From Deltaproteobacteria bacterium (lineage in GTDB: Bacteria; Myxococcota_A; Polyangia; Fen-1088), in assembly GCA_016935975.1 (NCBI GenBank), contig JAFGPX010000254.1, forward strand, positions 1-44,098: 44,098 nucleotides of DNA, read 5' to 3'. The translations under genes were made by a program, and so were the position numbers. Shown here piece after piece: positions 11,478 through 19,322 of the stretch (positions within the stretch are counted from its first letter, which is position 1; every line of letters begins with the position of its first letter). Under the pieces are notes generated by a model. That model had not been told where the DNA came from, did no database searches, and saw nothing but the letters and a program-made list of their open reading frames with translations.

Positions 11478-13658
11478 ATGGCACTGCTCGGACGCGATAC
11501 CCTGGTCACCGGCCCCCTGGACGAAGGCGTGCTGCTGCTGGAGACCTTCCGCGGCAAGGAGACGCTGGGGACGCCCTACCGCTACGACCTTACCCTGCTC
11601 TCCGAGGAGCCCAACATCCCGGTGGACAGCGTATTGGGCCAGTCGCTCACCGTGCGCATCAAGCTCGATACCGGCGATACCCGTTTCTGGAACGGCATCG
11701 TCACCTACTTCGCCAAGACGGGCATGAGCATGCGGCACACCCGCTACGCGGCCGTCCTCAACCCCAAGCTCACGCTCTTCGACTACGCGCGCGACTGCCG
11801 CGTTTTCCACGCTCCCGATGGGCAGAACGTGCGGGATCTGGTGAGCCAGGTTCTCTCCGAGCGCGGGTTCAGCGACGTGGAATGGAGCCTCGACGGAGAC
11901 TTCCGCCGACGCGAGTACACCGTGCAGTACCGCGAGAGCGACTTCAACTTCGTCCAGCGTCTGCTCGAAGAGGAAGGAATCTACTACTTCTTCGAGCACG
12001 AAGACGACAAACACACCCTGGTCTTCGCCAACTACGTCGGCGCTCACGCCAAGGTTTCCGGCTACGAGGAGGTCCTCTACCTCCCCAAGCAGCATCGGCA
12101 AGCCCGCGAGGAGGAGCACCTGTGGTCCCTCAGCGTGGCCGGCTCGCTCTACGCGGGCAAGTTCAGCGTCCTGCGCGGCTACGACTACACCGAGCCGCGG
12201 GCTCGGGCGGGACAGATCGAGCAGACGAATTCCTCGGCCGGCCAGCCGGGCAGCGATTTCGAGGACTACGACTATCCCGGGGGGTTGTACGAGAAGACGG
12301 ATGCGGGGGCCGAAGCCCAGATACGCCTCGACGGCGCTCACGTCGCCAACACCGTCATCGAGGTCGAGGGCAACACCATGGGGCTCGGGGTCGGCGATCT
12401 GCTCAAGCTGCGCAGGCCGGCATCCGTCGATGGCGAGTTCAATCCGTTCTGGGACGAGGCCGACTTCGACAAGGAGTACCTCATCACCTCCGCGAGCTAC
12501 TTCGTCAGCATCAACCAGTACGAAACCGGCGACGTGGCCGCCTCCGACGAGCCGTTCCGGGCGACCTACACCCTGCTCGACAGTCAAGCCCCGTTCCGGC
12601 CGGCGCGAACCGCGCTCAAGCCCAGGATCGAGGGGCCGCAGACCGCCCTCGTGGTGGGCTCCACCGGAGAGGAGATCTACACCGACAAGTACGGCCGCGT
12701 GAGAGTGCAGTTCGACTGGGACCGCCTCGGCCGACGCGACGAGAAGTCGTCGTGCTGGGTGCGCGTGGCGCAGGTGTGGGCGGGAAAGCAGTGGGGCGCC
12801 ATCCACATTCCCCGCGTCGGCCAAGAGGTCATCGTCGAGTTTCTCGACGGCGATCCCGACCGGCCCATCGTCACCGGCCGGGTCTACAACACCGACAGTA
12901 TGCCCCCCTACGCCCTGCCCGACAACAAGACCCAAAGCGGCATCAAGAGCCGCAGCAGCAAGGGCGGTTCGGCCAGCAACTTCAACGAGTTCCGCTTCGA
13001 GGATCTGAAGGGCAGCGAACAGATCTTCCTGCAGGCCGAGAAGGATCTCGACATCTACGTCAAGAACGACGAATCGCGCGTGGTCGGCCACGACCGGACG
13101 AAGGTGGTCGAAAACGACGAGTCGTCGACCATCAAAGGCAACCGCACCGAAGAAGTGGTCAAGGACGAAACCATCTCCATCCACGGCAGCCGCACCGAGA
13201 CCGTGGACAAGGACGAGAGCATCACCATCGGCGGCGGGCGCAACGAGACGGTTGGCGGGGACGAGAGCGTCGCCATTGGCGGTGGCCGCAGCAAGGCGGT
13301 CGGCGCGAACGAGAGCATCGCCATCGGCGGTTCCCGCAGTGAGGCGGTCGGCAAGAACGAGAGCGTGACGATCGGCGGCGCGCGGACGGTGGCTGTCGCC
13401 AAGGCGGACAGCCTGAGCGTCGGCGGAGACCGCAAACAGCAGGTCGGCGGCAGCGATCAGCTCCAAGCCGGCAAGAAGATCCTGGTCGACGGCGGGGACG
13501 AGGTGACGCTCAAGAGCGGCAGCGCGAGCATCACGCTGAAGAAGGACGGCACCATCCTCTTGAAGGGCAAGGACGTCTCGATCAGAGCATCGGGGAAGAT
13601 CAACGCCAAGGCCTCGAGCGACGTCATCATCAAGGGGAGCAAGGTCAGCGGAAACTGA
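11478..13658 (+). CDS. vgrG: Type VI secretion spike protein VgrG
   Basis: The trimeric spike tip of the type VI secretion system. The 726-residue protein begins with gp27-like modules (YRYDLTLLSEEPNIPVDSVL; YRESDFNFVQRLLEEEGIYY around 155-174), then a gp5-like OB fold (DKYGRVRVQFDWDRLG; WVRVAQVWAGKQWGAIHIPR). It continues into a beta-helix needle with FNEFRFEDLKGSEQIFLQAE and seven 16-residue repeats. The end, LKGKDVSIRASGKINAKASS, is a standard needle tip with no fused effector, so cargo must be carried by the separate PAAR-like protein. The ATG has an AGGA site. The gene converges on the effector/immunity operon on the other strand, leaving only 41 bases between stops. Confidence 0.96.
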   Translation: MALLGRDTLVTGPLDEGVLLLETFRGKETLGTPYRYDLTLLSEEPNIPVDSVLGQSLTVRIKLDTGDTRFWNGIVTYFAKTGMSMRHTRYAAVLNPKLTLFDYARDCRVFHAPDGQNVRDLVSQVLSERGFSDVEWSLDGDFRRREYTVQYRESDFNFVQRLLEEEGIYYFFEHEDDKHTLVFANYVGAHAKVSGYEEVLYLPKQHRQAREEEHLWSLSVAGSLYAGKFSVLRGYDYTEPRARAGQIEQTNSSAGQPGSDFEDYDYPGGLYEKTDAGAEAQIRLDGAHVANTVIEVEGNTMGLGVGDLLKLRRPASVDGEFNPFWDEADFDKEYLITSASYFVSINQYETGDVAASDEPFRATYTLLDSQAPFRPARTALKPRIEGPQTALVVGSTGEEIYTDKYGRVRVQFDWDRLGRRDEKSSCWVRVAQVWAGKQWGAIHIPRVGQEVIVEFLDGDPDRPIVTGRVYNTDSMPPYALPDNKTQSGIKSRSSKGGSASNFNEFRFEDLKGSEQIFLQAEKDLDIYVKNDESRVVGHDRTKVVENDESSTIKGNRTEEVVKDETISIHGSRTETVDKDESITIGGGRNETVGGDESVAIGGGRSKAVGANESIAIGGSRSEAVGKNESVTIGGARTVAVAKADSLSVGGDRKQQVGGSDQLQAGKKILVDGGDEVTLKSGSASITLKKDGTILLKGKDVSIRASGKINAKASSDVIIKGSKVSGN
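13113..13448 (+). repeat. Seven 48-bp (16-aa) repeats in the VgrG needle
   Basis: Seven consecutive 48-base units run in frame from 13113, each coding a version of KDESITIGGGRNETVG. Each unit should form one turn of the triple-stranded beta-helix. The three central units are the most alike, consistent with recent unit duplication. Confidence 0.85.
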
Positions 13659-13699
13659 GAGGCGTCTGCGAAAGCCGCTGGTGCGCGCGTTCGATTGGG

Positions 13700-14515
13700 T
13701 CAGTCGATGCCTAGATGCGGATACGCCAGCGGGCGGAACGGGGCGTATGTGCCCGTGCGCAACGGGCGAGGACATGCGTCGATATCGTCCTTGATCGTCA
13801 TGCCTCGCCGCTCGGCAAGGGCCAGGAGAGCGAGGCCCTCGACCGATATCCACCGATTGGGAAAGAAGGGCAGTTCGTCTGCCAGAGGCGACATCGTGCT
13901 TGGGTCCGCCATCCGGCGCGCCTTCGCCTCCGTGTTCTGCAGCAGAGCCTGCAGGCTGGCTTCGAAAGCGTCGGAATCGTCCGCAAGCAGCGCTTCCGCG
14001 ACCTCCAGCCGGGGATCATTCCCGCCCTCGAGCGAGGTGTGCCAGCGGGCCATGAGGTCGTCAATGCCGGCCGTGGCGGGCCCGCCGATCAGCCTGCGAA
14101 CCAGGTCGGCGTAGCAGAAGTCGTCTTCGTACTCGAAACCCTCCAGCCAAGTTGGCGATGTCATAGTGCAGATATCTGCAGCCAACTTCCATTGTCGGGC
14201 GGCCATGGCATCGAGGACGGGATCGATGAAACTTGCACGCCAGTGGCCAGAATCCGTCAGGCCCTGCGCATGAGCCAAGGTCAGAAAGTGTCTGCGCATG
14301 ATCGGCGCATGCAGCAGCCAGTGGAAGAAGACGTCGACGTCTCCGTGCTGGGCGAAAAGGCAGATGGCGTAGGCGCGATAGTGCTGGCAGAGATCTTCGG
14401 CGTGCTCGCCGAGGTCCGCCGCGCTTCTTGTCGCTTGCGCCCAATCGGCGACGATGTTGAGCTGCGCGACGATCTCGGTAAGCAGGCTCTCGGGGGTGAC
14501 GGGATCGGAGGCCAT
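13700..14515 (-). CDS. Imm49-family immunity protein
   Basis: This 271-residue, mainly helical cytoplasmic protein probably neutralises a toxin. The C-terminal block (DPSTMSPLADELPFFPNRW, then ISVEGLALLALAERRGM and DIDACPRPL) fits the Imm49 immunity family, as I recall it. It is the last gene of the leftward type VI operon, starting 8 bases after the Imm11 gene. Since only one toxin gene is obvious, it could be a second immunity protein for the same nuclease, or an orphan that protects against neighbours' toxins. Confidence 0.75.
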   Translation of the reverse strand: MASDPVTPESLLTEIVAQLNIVADWAQATRSAADLGEHAEDLCQHYRAYAICLFAQHGDVDVFFHWLLHAPIMRRHFLTLAHAQGLTDSGHWRASFIDPVLDAMAARQWKLAADICTMTSPTWLEGFEYEDDFCYADLVRRLIGGPATAGIDDLMARWHTSLEGGNDPRLEVAEALLADDSDAFEASLQALLQNTEAKARRMADPSTMSPLADELPFFPNRWISVEGLALLALAERRGMTIKDDIDACPRPLRTGTYAPFRPLAYPHLGID

Positions 14516-14523
14516 GGGCGTCC

Positions 14524-15102
14524 CTAGAGGAAGCGGTATCCCTCGATCTCATGGAAGGAGATGCCAGTCGGCCGCTCCGCCTTGAGCTTGGCCGCCAACT
14601 CCCGCCGCACGATGGGTACATTGGGGAACTGCGCCACGCGAAACAGCATCAGCTTGGGGTCGATGCGGGTCTCGTCGAGGACCATCTTGCTCATGAACTG
14701 GAAGTGCTCCTCGTCAAAGCGCGTGCCGACGCTCTTGTTCTCGTCGAGACAGCGCGGGTGGTTGACCTGATGGAGGATCCTGTAGGGCGCCTTCTCCTCA
14801 CGGCCCTTGTGATTGATGATTCTCACCGGATAGATCTCGTTCTGGAACAGAGCCCCCGGGATGGCCTCGAGCAACTTGCACAGCTTGGCAGAGACGACAA
14901 GCAACTGCGTGTCGTTGTCCAGGACATCGGTCAACGTGAGGGCCTTCGGGAAGTCCTCGTCCATCTGGAATTCGGCATCCGGCGGAAAATCAGCCGCGCG
15001 CGAGTACCCGAAGTGAAGCTGGTGGACGTTGGGTACCTTCTTCAAGGCTCCAAGCCGGCAGTCCCCCTTCTTGGGATCGATCTTCGCTATCATGTAGTCC
15101 AT
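14524..15102 (-). CDS. Imm11 (MXAN_0049-type, DUF1629) immunity protein
   Basis: This 192-residue protein of the family named after MXAN_0049 of Myxococcus xanthus, which protects against the neighbouring nuclease MXAN_0050. The pattern FQMDEDFPKALTLTDVLDND, followed by VVSAKLCKLLEAIPGALFQN and the end GISFHEIEGYRF, is typical of this family. It begins 39 bases after the nuclease gene, the usual toxin-immunity order, so it is the prime candidate for the cognate antitoxin. Confidence 0.82.
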   Translation of the reverse strand: MDYMIAKIDPKKGDCRLGALKKVPNVHQLHFGYSRAADFPPDAEFQMDEDFPKALTLTDVLDNDTQLLVVSAKLCKLLEAIPGALFQNEIYPVRIINHKGREEKAPYRILHQVNHPRCLDENKSVGTRFDEEHFQFMSKMVLDETRIDPKLMLFRVAQFPNVPIVRRELAAKLKAERPTGISFHEIEGYRFL

Positions 15103-15141
15103 GGTTCGGGTCCTGGTCGTTGGTTGTTGGCGTCGTGGGAA

Positions 15142-15765
15142 TCAACCGGCCACGAACGGGTAGATCTGGAAGACCTCCCGGTTGCCGGATCGCCATGCCT
15201 CTTTGGTTCGCTTCCGAGTCGGCGCCGCGACGCATGCCCGAAGCTGATCCGAGATGGCCTGCAACCACCCCTTCACGTCGCTTGCGGAGAGCGTTGCTTT
15301 GCCGTCTTTGTGCGTTTCGATCTTGAGATTGGCTTTCGCCCACACCTTGTCCGCGAGCTTCTTCGCCACCTTGCTGTACTCGGCGTGGTTCCACAGATGG
15401 ATGGGCAGGTTGCACGCCACGGCCGGATTGATGGCGAGCGGGGTCGGCGGCGCAATGCCGAACGGCGTGCCGAACTTCACCGCGTAGACCACGCGGGTCG
15501 GCAAACCGATGAGATTGGGTTTGTCATTGACATCCCAGTGGGTGGTTTGTTCGAGGAGCCTCTCCGCAGTTCCCGGATCGGGCTGGCCTTCGAGGAACTC
15601 GTTCTTCGACTTCGTCGATGCCCCGCACGGAAGTACATGGTGAACCTGGTTGTTGGCACCGACGTACCCCTGCGCTCCCACCTTGCCACGGTAGCCTCCT
15701 TGCCGGTTGGTGATGAGGTTCCTTTCGCCGTTCAGGACGACTTCGGGATGGTCCACGTCGCTCAT
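15142..15765 (-). CDS. Probable type VI effector nuclease, AHH/HNH-ENDO VII type
   Basis: This is a 207-residue toxin candidate. The core NNQVHHVLPCG with His42-His43, then KPNLIGLP (about 82-89) and IHLWNHAEYSKV with His123 and His127, follows the plan of AHH-type nucleases: a His pair, a nonpolar LP strand, then H...H..Y. It would cut DNA or RNA in a target cell. The ATG at 15765 overlaps the stop of the ketosynthase-like gene (ATGA), so toxin and presumed carrier are coupled. The protein has no PAAR or Rhs part of its own. The frame is open upstream, but that part is the other gene's sequence. Confidence 0.78.
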   Translation of the reverse strand: MSDVDHPEVVLNGERNLITNRQGGYRGKVGAQGYVGANNQVHHVLPCGASTKSKNEFLEGQPDPGTAERLLEQTTHWDVNDKPNLIGLPTRVVYAVKFGTPFGIAPPTPLAINPAVACNLPIHLWNHAEYSKVAKKLADKVWAKANLKIETHKDGKATLSASDVKGWLQAISDQLRACVAAPTRKRTKEAWRSGNREVFQIYPFVAG

Positions 15766-16946
15766 GCCGCTACATCCTCCGGTGCGCGGACACAGATTGC
15801 GCCGCGCGCACCCGCATCGTCCATGAGACATACGATGGCGCTGGGTCGCGGCGCCCAGCCCCGCGCCCAGCCCCGCACCAGCATGGCCAGCGACACCGGG
15901 CCCGCTGCGGCGCCAATGTCACCAAAGTGGAGCGGTGGGATCCAAAACGGCAACGCTCCCAAGCGTAGTGGCGAGTTGTCGGGCATCACGCACCGACCCC
16001 AGCTAGCGGCACGATAGGGATCGCCATTCAGATTGGCGACAGCGAGCCCGGTCGAGGCGCCCTGATCGGGCAGTTGCCTGGCCGCTTCGCGGATCGCGGC
16101 GAGCAGTCCGCCGCCGTCGGGTCTTGACAGATCGAGGAGAGGATGCGCGGCTTCGCTCGCCGAGGCCTGTGCCTCGACGAAGGCGGCCGCTGGCTCGCGG
16201 CGCGATTGCACATCCTGTGGTCGTTGGCAGGCGAGGAAGCAGGCCGCTTCGCCCGGGAGCATGCCGGCCGCGCGGTTCGGCGTCTTCAGCAGGCCGAGCC
16301 CCTCGATTGCGGCCAACACTGCCGGATCGACGAGGGAATCGATTCCCCCTACGATGCACCGATCACACTCCCGTCGTGTCAGCCACGCATCCGCCTGTCG
16401 TAGTGCCGAGACAAGCCCAACCGAGCTGGCGGCGAGGGTGATGCGAAGCTTGGTATCAACAACGATGCCCAGACGTGTGACCAGGGTGGCGAGCAGCTGG
16501 TTGACGATACGATCATGCTCCGCGCGTCTGCCGCTCTCTCCAGTACCGCCGTCCGTCTGCGCTACCTCAGACACCTCTGGCGTCGTCTCTGCGGTCGTCT
16601 CTGCCGCCTTTCGCCGCTCTTTTCGCGACCAGGCGTCCTGGTAGATGCCGTCGTTGACGATCAGCACGAGGCCAGTTCGCCCAGCGAGGGTTTCCGGAGC
16701 GGAACGGAGAAGATCCTCCATGCCGGCGAGTCCGAGCCGCAGGAGCCGCGAGAACCCAAACAGTCCCCCCGAGATGCGTGGGACACGGTGGACCCGCACG
16801 GGTTCGACCTCTGCTCCGCGAAGGTCGTCGACGAAGAGATCGTCGGTTTCCACAATGCGAGAAACACCGGCCCGTGCAGCTGCGCAACTCGTGACAGCGT
16901 CCAACCCGAGCGCCGACACCATTCCAATTCCCGTCACCGCCAACAT
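15762..16946 (-). CDS. Ketosynthase-fold protein lacking the nucleophile, type VI effector-associated
   Basis: This 394-residue protein has the beta-ketoacyl synthase (thiolase) layout: start VTGIGMVSALGLDAVTSCAA, middle CIVGGIDSLVDPAVL, then GMLPGEAACFLACQ and the late block LHFGDIGAAAGPVSLAML. Where an active synthase has a cysteine (in a block like AISSACA), this protein has LAASSVGLVSAL, so classical condensation chemistry is unlikely. Proteins of this kind occur beside DUF4150 PAAR-like genes. I infer an adaptor or chaperone that loads the nuclease onto the spike. The start is 15 bases after the PAAR-like gene, and the stop overlaps the nuclease start. Confidence 0.78.
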   Translation of the reverse strand: MLAVTGIGMVSALGLDAVTSCAAARAGVSRIVETDDLFVDDLRGAEVEPVRVHRVPRISGGLFGFSRLLRLGLAGMEDLLRSAPETLAGRTGLVLIVNDGIYQDAWSRKERRKAAETTAETTPEVSEVAQTDGGTGESGRRAEHDRIVNQLLATLVTRLGIVVDTKLRITLAASSVGLVSALRQADAWLTRRECDRCIVGGIDSLVDPAVLAAIEGLGLLKTPNRAAGMLPGEAACFLACQRPQDVQSRREPAAAFVEAQASASEAAHPLLDLSRPDGGGLLAAIREAARQLPDQGASTGLAVANLNGDPYRAASWGRCVMPDNSPLRLGALPFWIPPLHFGDIGAAAGPVSLAMLVRGWARGWAPRPSAIVCLMDDAGARGAICVRAPEDVAA

Positions 16947-16961
16947 CGGAGGATAGCCGTC

Positions 16962-17426
16962 TCACAGTTTCTTGCTGCAGATCGCACAGACGACTTCGGG
17001 AGGGGGCCCCCCAATCGCGATCACCGGCCCCTGGATCACCGGCATGGGCGGGGTGTTCTTGTCGTTGTGGAGCATCAGATCCATGGCGCGTGCGACACCC
17101 TTGCCTTCGAACTGCACGTCGAAGGAGAAGTTCACGAACTCGGCCTTGCCCTTGATCTTGGACGACACCATGCCGAGCAGGCTGCCGGCCTCGTCGCCGG
17201 TGCTCATGCTGAAGTTCGAGTCCTTCACGCACGGCGGATTGCCGTCGCAGGTCACCTTCTTCGCGCCCTGCGCGGTGTCGCTCGACTTGGCGATGTTGGG
17301 GTAGGGGATGGGCACGAAGGGGGCGGGCGGGGCCGGCGTCTTGCACACGTCGGGGAAGGCGATCGAGACGCCGTTGCTGCCGGCGTGCACGACGCTCATG
17401 AAGTTCACTCCCACCGTCACGGGCAT
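16962..17426 (-). CDS. DUF4150 PAAR-like spike-tip protein
   Basis: This 154-residue protein caps the VgrG needle and links effectors to it. It shows the DUF4150 pattern: FPDVCKTPAPPAPFVPIPYP, then Cys-containing VTCDGNPPCVKDSNF, STGDEAGSLLG, EFVNFSFDVQFEGKGVAR and a C-terminal EVVCAICSKK. The pairs of Cys residues fit a metal- or disulfide-stabilised tip. It heads the toxin sub-operon (PAAR-like, ketosynthase-like, nuclease, two immunity genes) after a 125-base gap containing strong hairpins. No clear Shine-Dalgarno site precedes the ATG. Confidence 0.88.
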   Translation of the reverse strand: MPVTVGVNFMSVVHAGSNGVSIAFPDVCKTPAPPAPFVPIPYPNIAKSSDTAQGAKKVTCDGNPPCVKDSNFSMSTGDEAGSLLGMVSSKIKGKAEFVNFSFDVQFEGKGVARAMDLMLHNDKNTPPMPVIQGPVIAIGGPPPEVVCAICSKKL

Positions 17427-17464
17427 GGAGGGATGCTAGCCGAAAAGGCGACGATGGCAACTGC

Positions 17465-17549
17465 CGCGGCGTTCCGCCGCGTGCGGAGCCTGGCGGCTTT
17501 GCCGGCAGCGAAGCATCGCGGGAGGGTTTGGGAACCCTCCCAGGGTTCC
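17465..17549. terminator. Cluster of perfect hairpins between two type VI genes
   Basis: Three perfect inverted repeats: 17465-17481 (7-bp stem, 3-base loop), 17520-17541 (9-bp stem GGGAGGGTT, 4-base loop) and 17531-17549 (8-bp stem GGAACCCT, 3-base loop). The last two share bases and exclude each other. They lie just after the methyltransferase/TPR stop. No T run follows on the minus strand, so this may attenuate, process or Rho-terminate rather than act as a classical intrinsic terminator. Confidence 0.5.
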
Positions 17550-17551
17550 CA

Positions 17552-19300
17552 TCACAATCGAAAGCGCTCGGCCCGGCGGACCAGACGGTTCTGCTCGGCG
17601 GCGGCGCGCTCGGAGAGGAGGGCCAGCACCTGCGCCTGCTTCTCCAGCAGGCGCGGCCGATAGTGACCGCGAGAGTCATGGGCCAGGCCGCGCGCGATGG
17701 CGCCGAGGGCGGCGGTCTGATCCCCGCGCGCCGACAGCGTGTAGGCCAGGTTCAGGTTGGTCCGGGGATCGTCGGGATCGATGCGCTGGGCCTGCAAGAA
17801 AGCCGCGTGCGCGTCGTCGAGGCGCTGCCGGTAGAACAGGCAGTCGCCGAGCACGTTCCACAGCCAGGCGCTCGACCAGGGGTTGCGCTCGAGGGCGCTT
17901 GTCGCCAAATCCAGGCCCGCGGCGTGATCGCCGAGCTGCAGACCGACGTACTCGGCGGCCTCGCCCAGCATCTGCCAGTCGCCCGGGTTTCGCTCGACCA
18001 TGCGGTGGTAGGCCGCGAGCGCTTCGTTCCGGCGTCCGGCCGCGAGGTGGGCACGCGCCTCTTCCTGCGGGGCATCGAGCTGGCGATCGGTTTCGAGGCC
18101 GAACCGCTGGTGCAGGATCTCCAGGCTGCGCGGACCGATCCGGCGCGCCACGAGACGGGTGTGCACGCGCCGCTGATCGTCGCCCGCGGGCGCCGCGGTC
18201 GCGAACCCGCGCCGGGCGAGCGCGCTCTCCAGCAAGGGGAAATTCACGCCCAAGGCCACGCTGCCGCCGAAGCGCTGCACGCCGAGGTGAGAGCCGACGT
18301 CTTCGGGGCGCACCGGACCGTAGTCGTTGATCAAGACGAGCCCGCATGGGGCAAGGCCGGCCAGGATCCGCTCGAGGCAAGCCAGGGCCCCGCTGTTGAC
18401 GATCGCGCGGTCGCTTGCCGAGACGGCAGCGGCAAGCTCGGTCTCGGCCGCCGTGCTGGGCGTCCATGGTCGGAACGCAGTCTCCAGCTCGATGCTCGGC
18501 AGAAGCGGCAGCAGACGAACCAGATCCTCGAATCGTCCCGAGGCCGCCAGGGCGCGGGCCTCGTCGAGCGAGCCGAGCCCGGCTCCGGCCAGCGTCGATG
18601 CCCCACCCGCCAGGTGGGTGCGGACGCAAAGCTGTTCCAAGCCTGCGTCCGTACGCCGCGCGATGCTCGCGGGCAGCACGTCGAGCAGGTAGTTGCAGAA
18701 CACGACCACGGGCGCGGGCAGCGGCGGCGGCGGCGCTCCGCCCGGCAGGGCCAGCTTGCCGGGCGAGCTGGCGTCGCAGACACACAAGGCCACGTGGGCT
18801 TCGTGGCCGGCGAAGATCCCGTCGCGCTGCCAGCCCCTGACGGTTTTCTCGAACCGGTCGGTCACGACGAAGGTCAAACGTTCGTAGAGGTCGCTGTTCT
18901 CCTTCCGGCACTCGGCCGCGAAGACGTCGAGGAAGTAGCGCGCGAAAAGCCCGACGCCGGCCCCGAGCTCGAGCATCACGATCCGCTCCGGCAACGTGGC
19001 GCGCGCCTCGTGGAGGGCCGCCCACACCAGCGCCGCCGCGTTCGCCGAGAGCCTGCCGTTGTTGTTCACGAGATAGGGCACGTCGTTGCGCACGAAGGGG
19101 ATGGCGCCGGCGCCATCCCAGAAGGCATCCGCAAGGCGCCACTCCAGGGAGTCGCCGAGCGGTCGGAAGTCCTCGATCTCGGTCGGTTCGACGGCCACGC
19201 CTTGCAGCGCCTCGGCGGCCGACCTTGCTTCGGTGCCGACCAGGCGACGCAGCACTTCTTGTGGCAACGGTCGTGCAGGGGAGGGTTGCGGGGTCTTCAT
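17552..19300 (-). CDS. MidA-like SAM methyltransferase fused to TPR repeats, type VI-associated
   Basis: This is a 582-residue protein. Residues about 50-380 resemble the MidA/NDUFAF7 methyltransferase fold, with the SAM-binding loop VMLELGAGVGLFARYF and the acidic strand VVTDRFEKTVRGW. The C-terminal half contains TPR-like helices (AHLAAGRRNEALAAYHRMVE; DAHAAFLQAQRIDPDDPRTN). ATG 19300 is chosen for its aaggagg site; an open frame runs further upstream without support. It lies 22 bases after DUF2169 in the operon. I infer a chaperone or modifying role for spike components. Whether methyl transfer occurs is unknown. Confidence 0.75.
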   Translation of the reverse strand: MKTPQPSPARPLPQEVLRRLVGTEARSAAEALQGVAVEPTEIEDFRPLGDSLEWRLADAFWDGAGAIPFVRNDVPYLVNNNGRLSANAAALVWAALHEARATLPERIVMLELGAGVGLFARYFLDVFAAECRKENSDLYERLTFVVTDRFEKTVRGWQRDGIFAGHEAHVALCVCDASSPGKLALPGGAPPPPLPAPVVVFCNYLLDVLPASIARRTDAGLEQLCVRTHLAGGASTLAGAGLGSLDEARALAASGRFEDLVRLLPLLPSIELETAFRPWTPSTAAETELAAAVSASDRAIVNSGALACLERILAGLAPCGLVLINDYGPVRPEDVGSHLGVQRFGGSVALGVNFPLLESALARRGFATAAPAGDDQRRVHTRLVARRIGPRSLEILHQRFGLETDRQLDAPQEEARAHLAAGRRNEALAAYHRMVERNPGDWQMLGEAAEYVGLQLGDHAAGLDLATSALERNPWSSAWLWNVLGDCLFYRQRLDDAHAAFLQAQRIDPDDPRTNLNLAYTLSARGDQTAALGAIARGLAHDSRGHYRPRLLEKQAQVLALLSERAAAEQNRLVRRAERFRL

Positions 19301-19322
19301 CGCGCCGTTGTCCTCCTTGCGC

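Noticed and set aside
13113..13448. CRISPR-like array
   Set aside because: The 48-base units are contiguous, in frame and code VgrG needle turns; there are no spacers.
15762..16946. Polyketide or fatty-acid synthase gene
   Set aside because: The catalytic Cys is absent, no carrier or acyltransferase gene is nearby, and the genes around it are type VI components.
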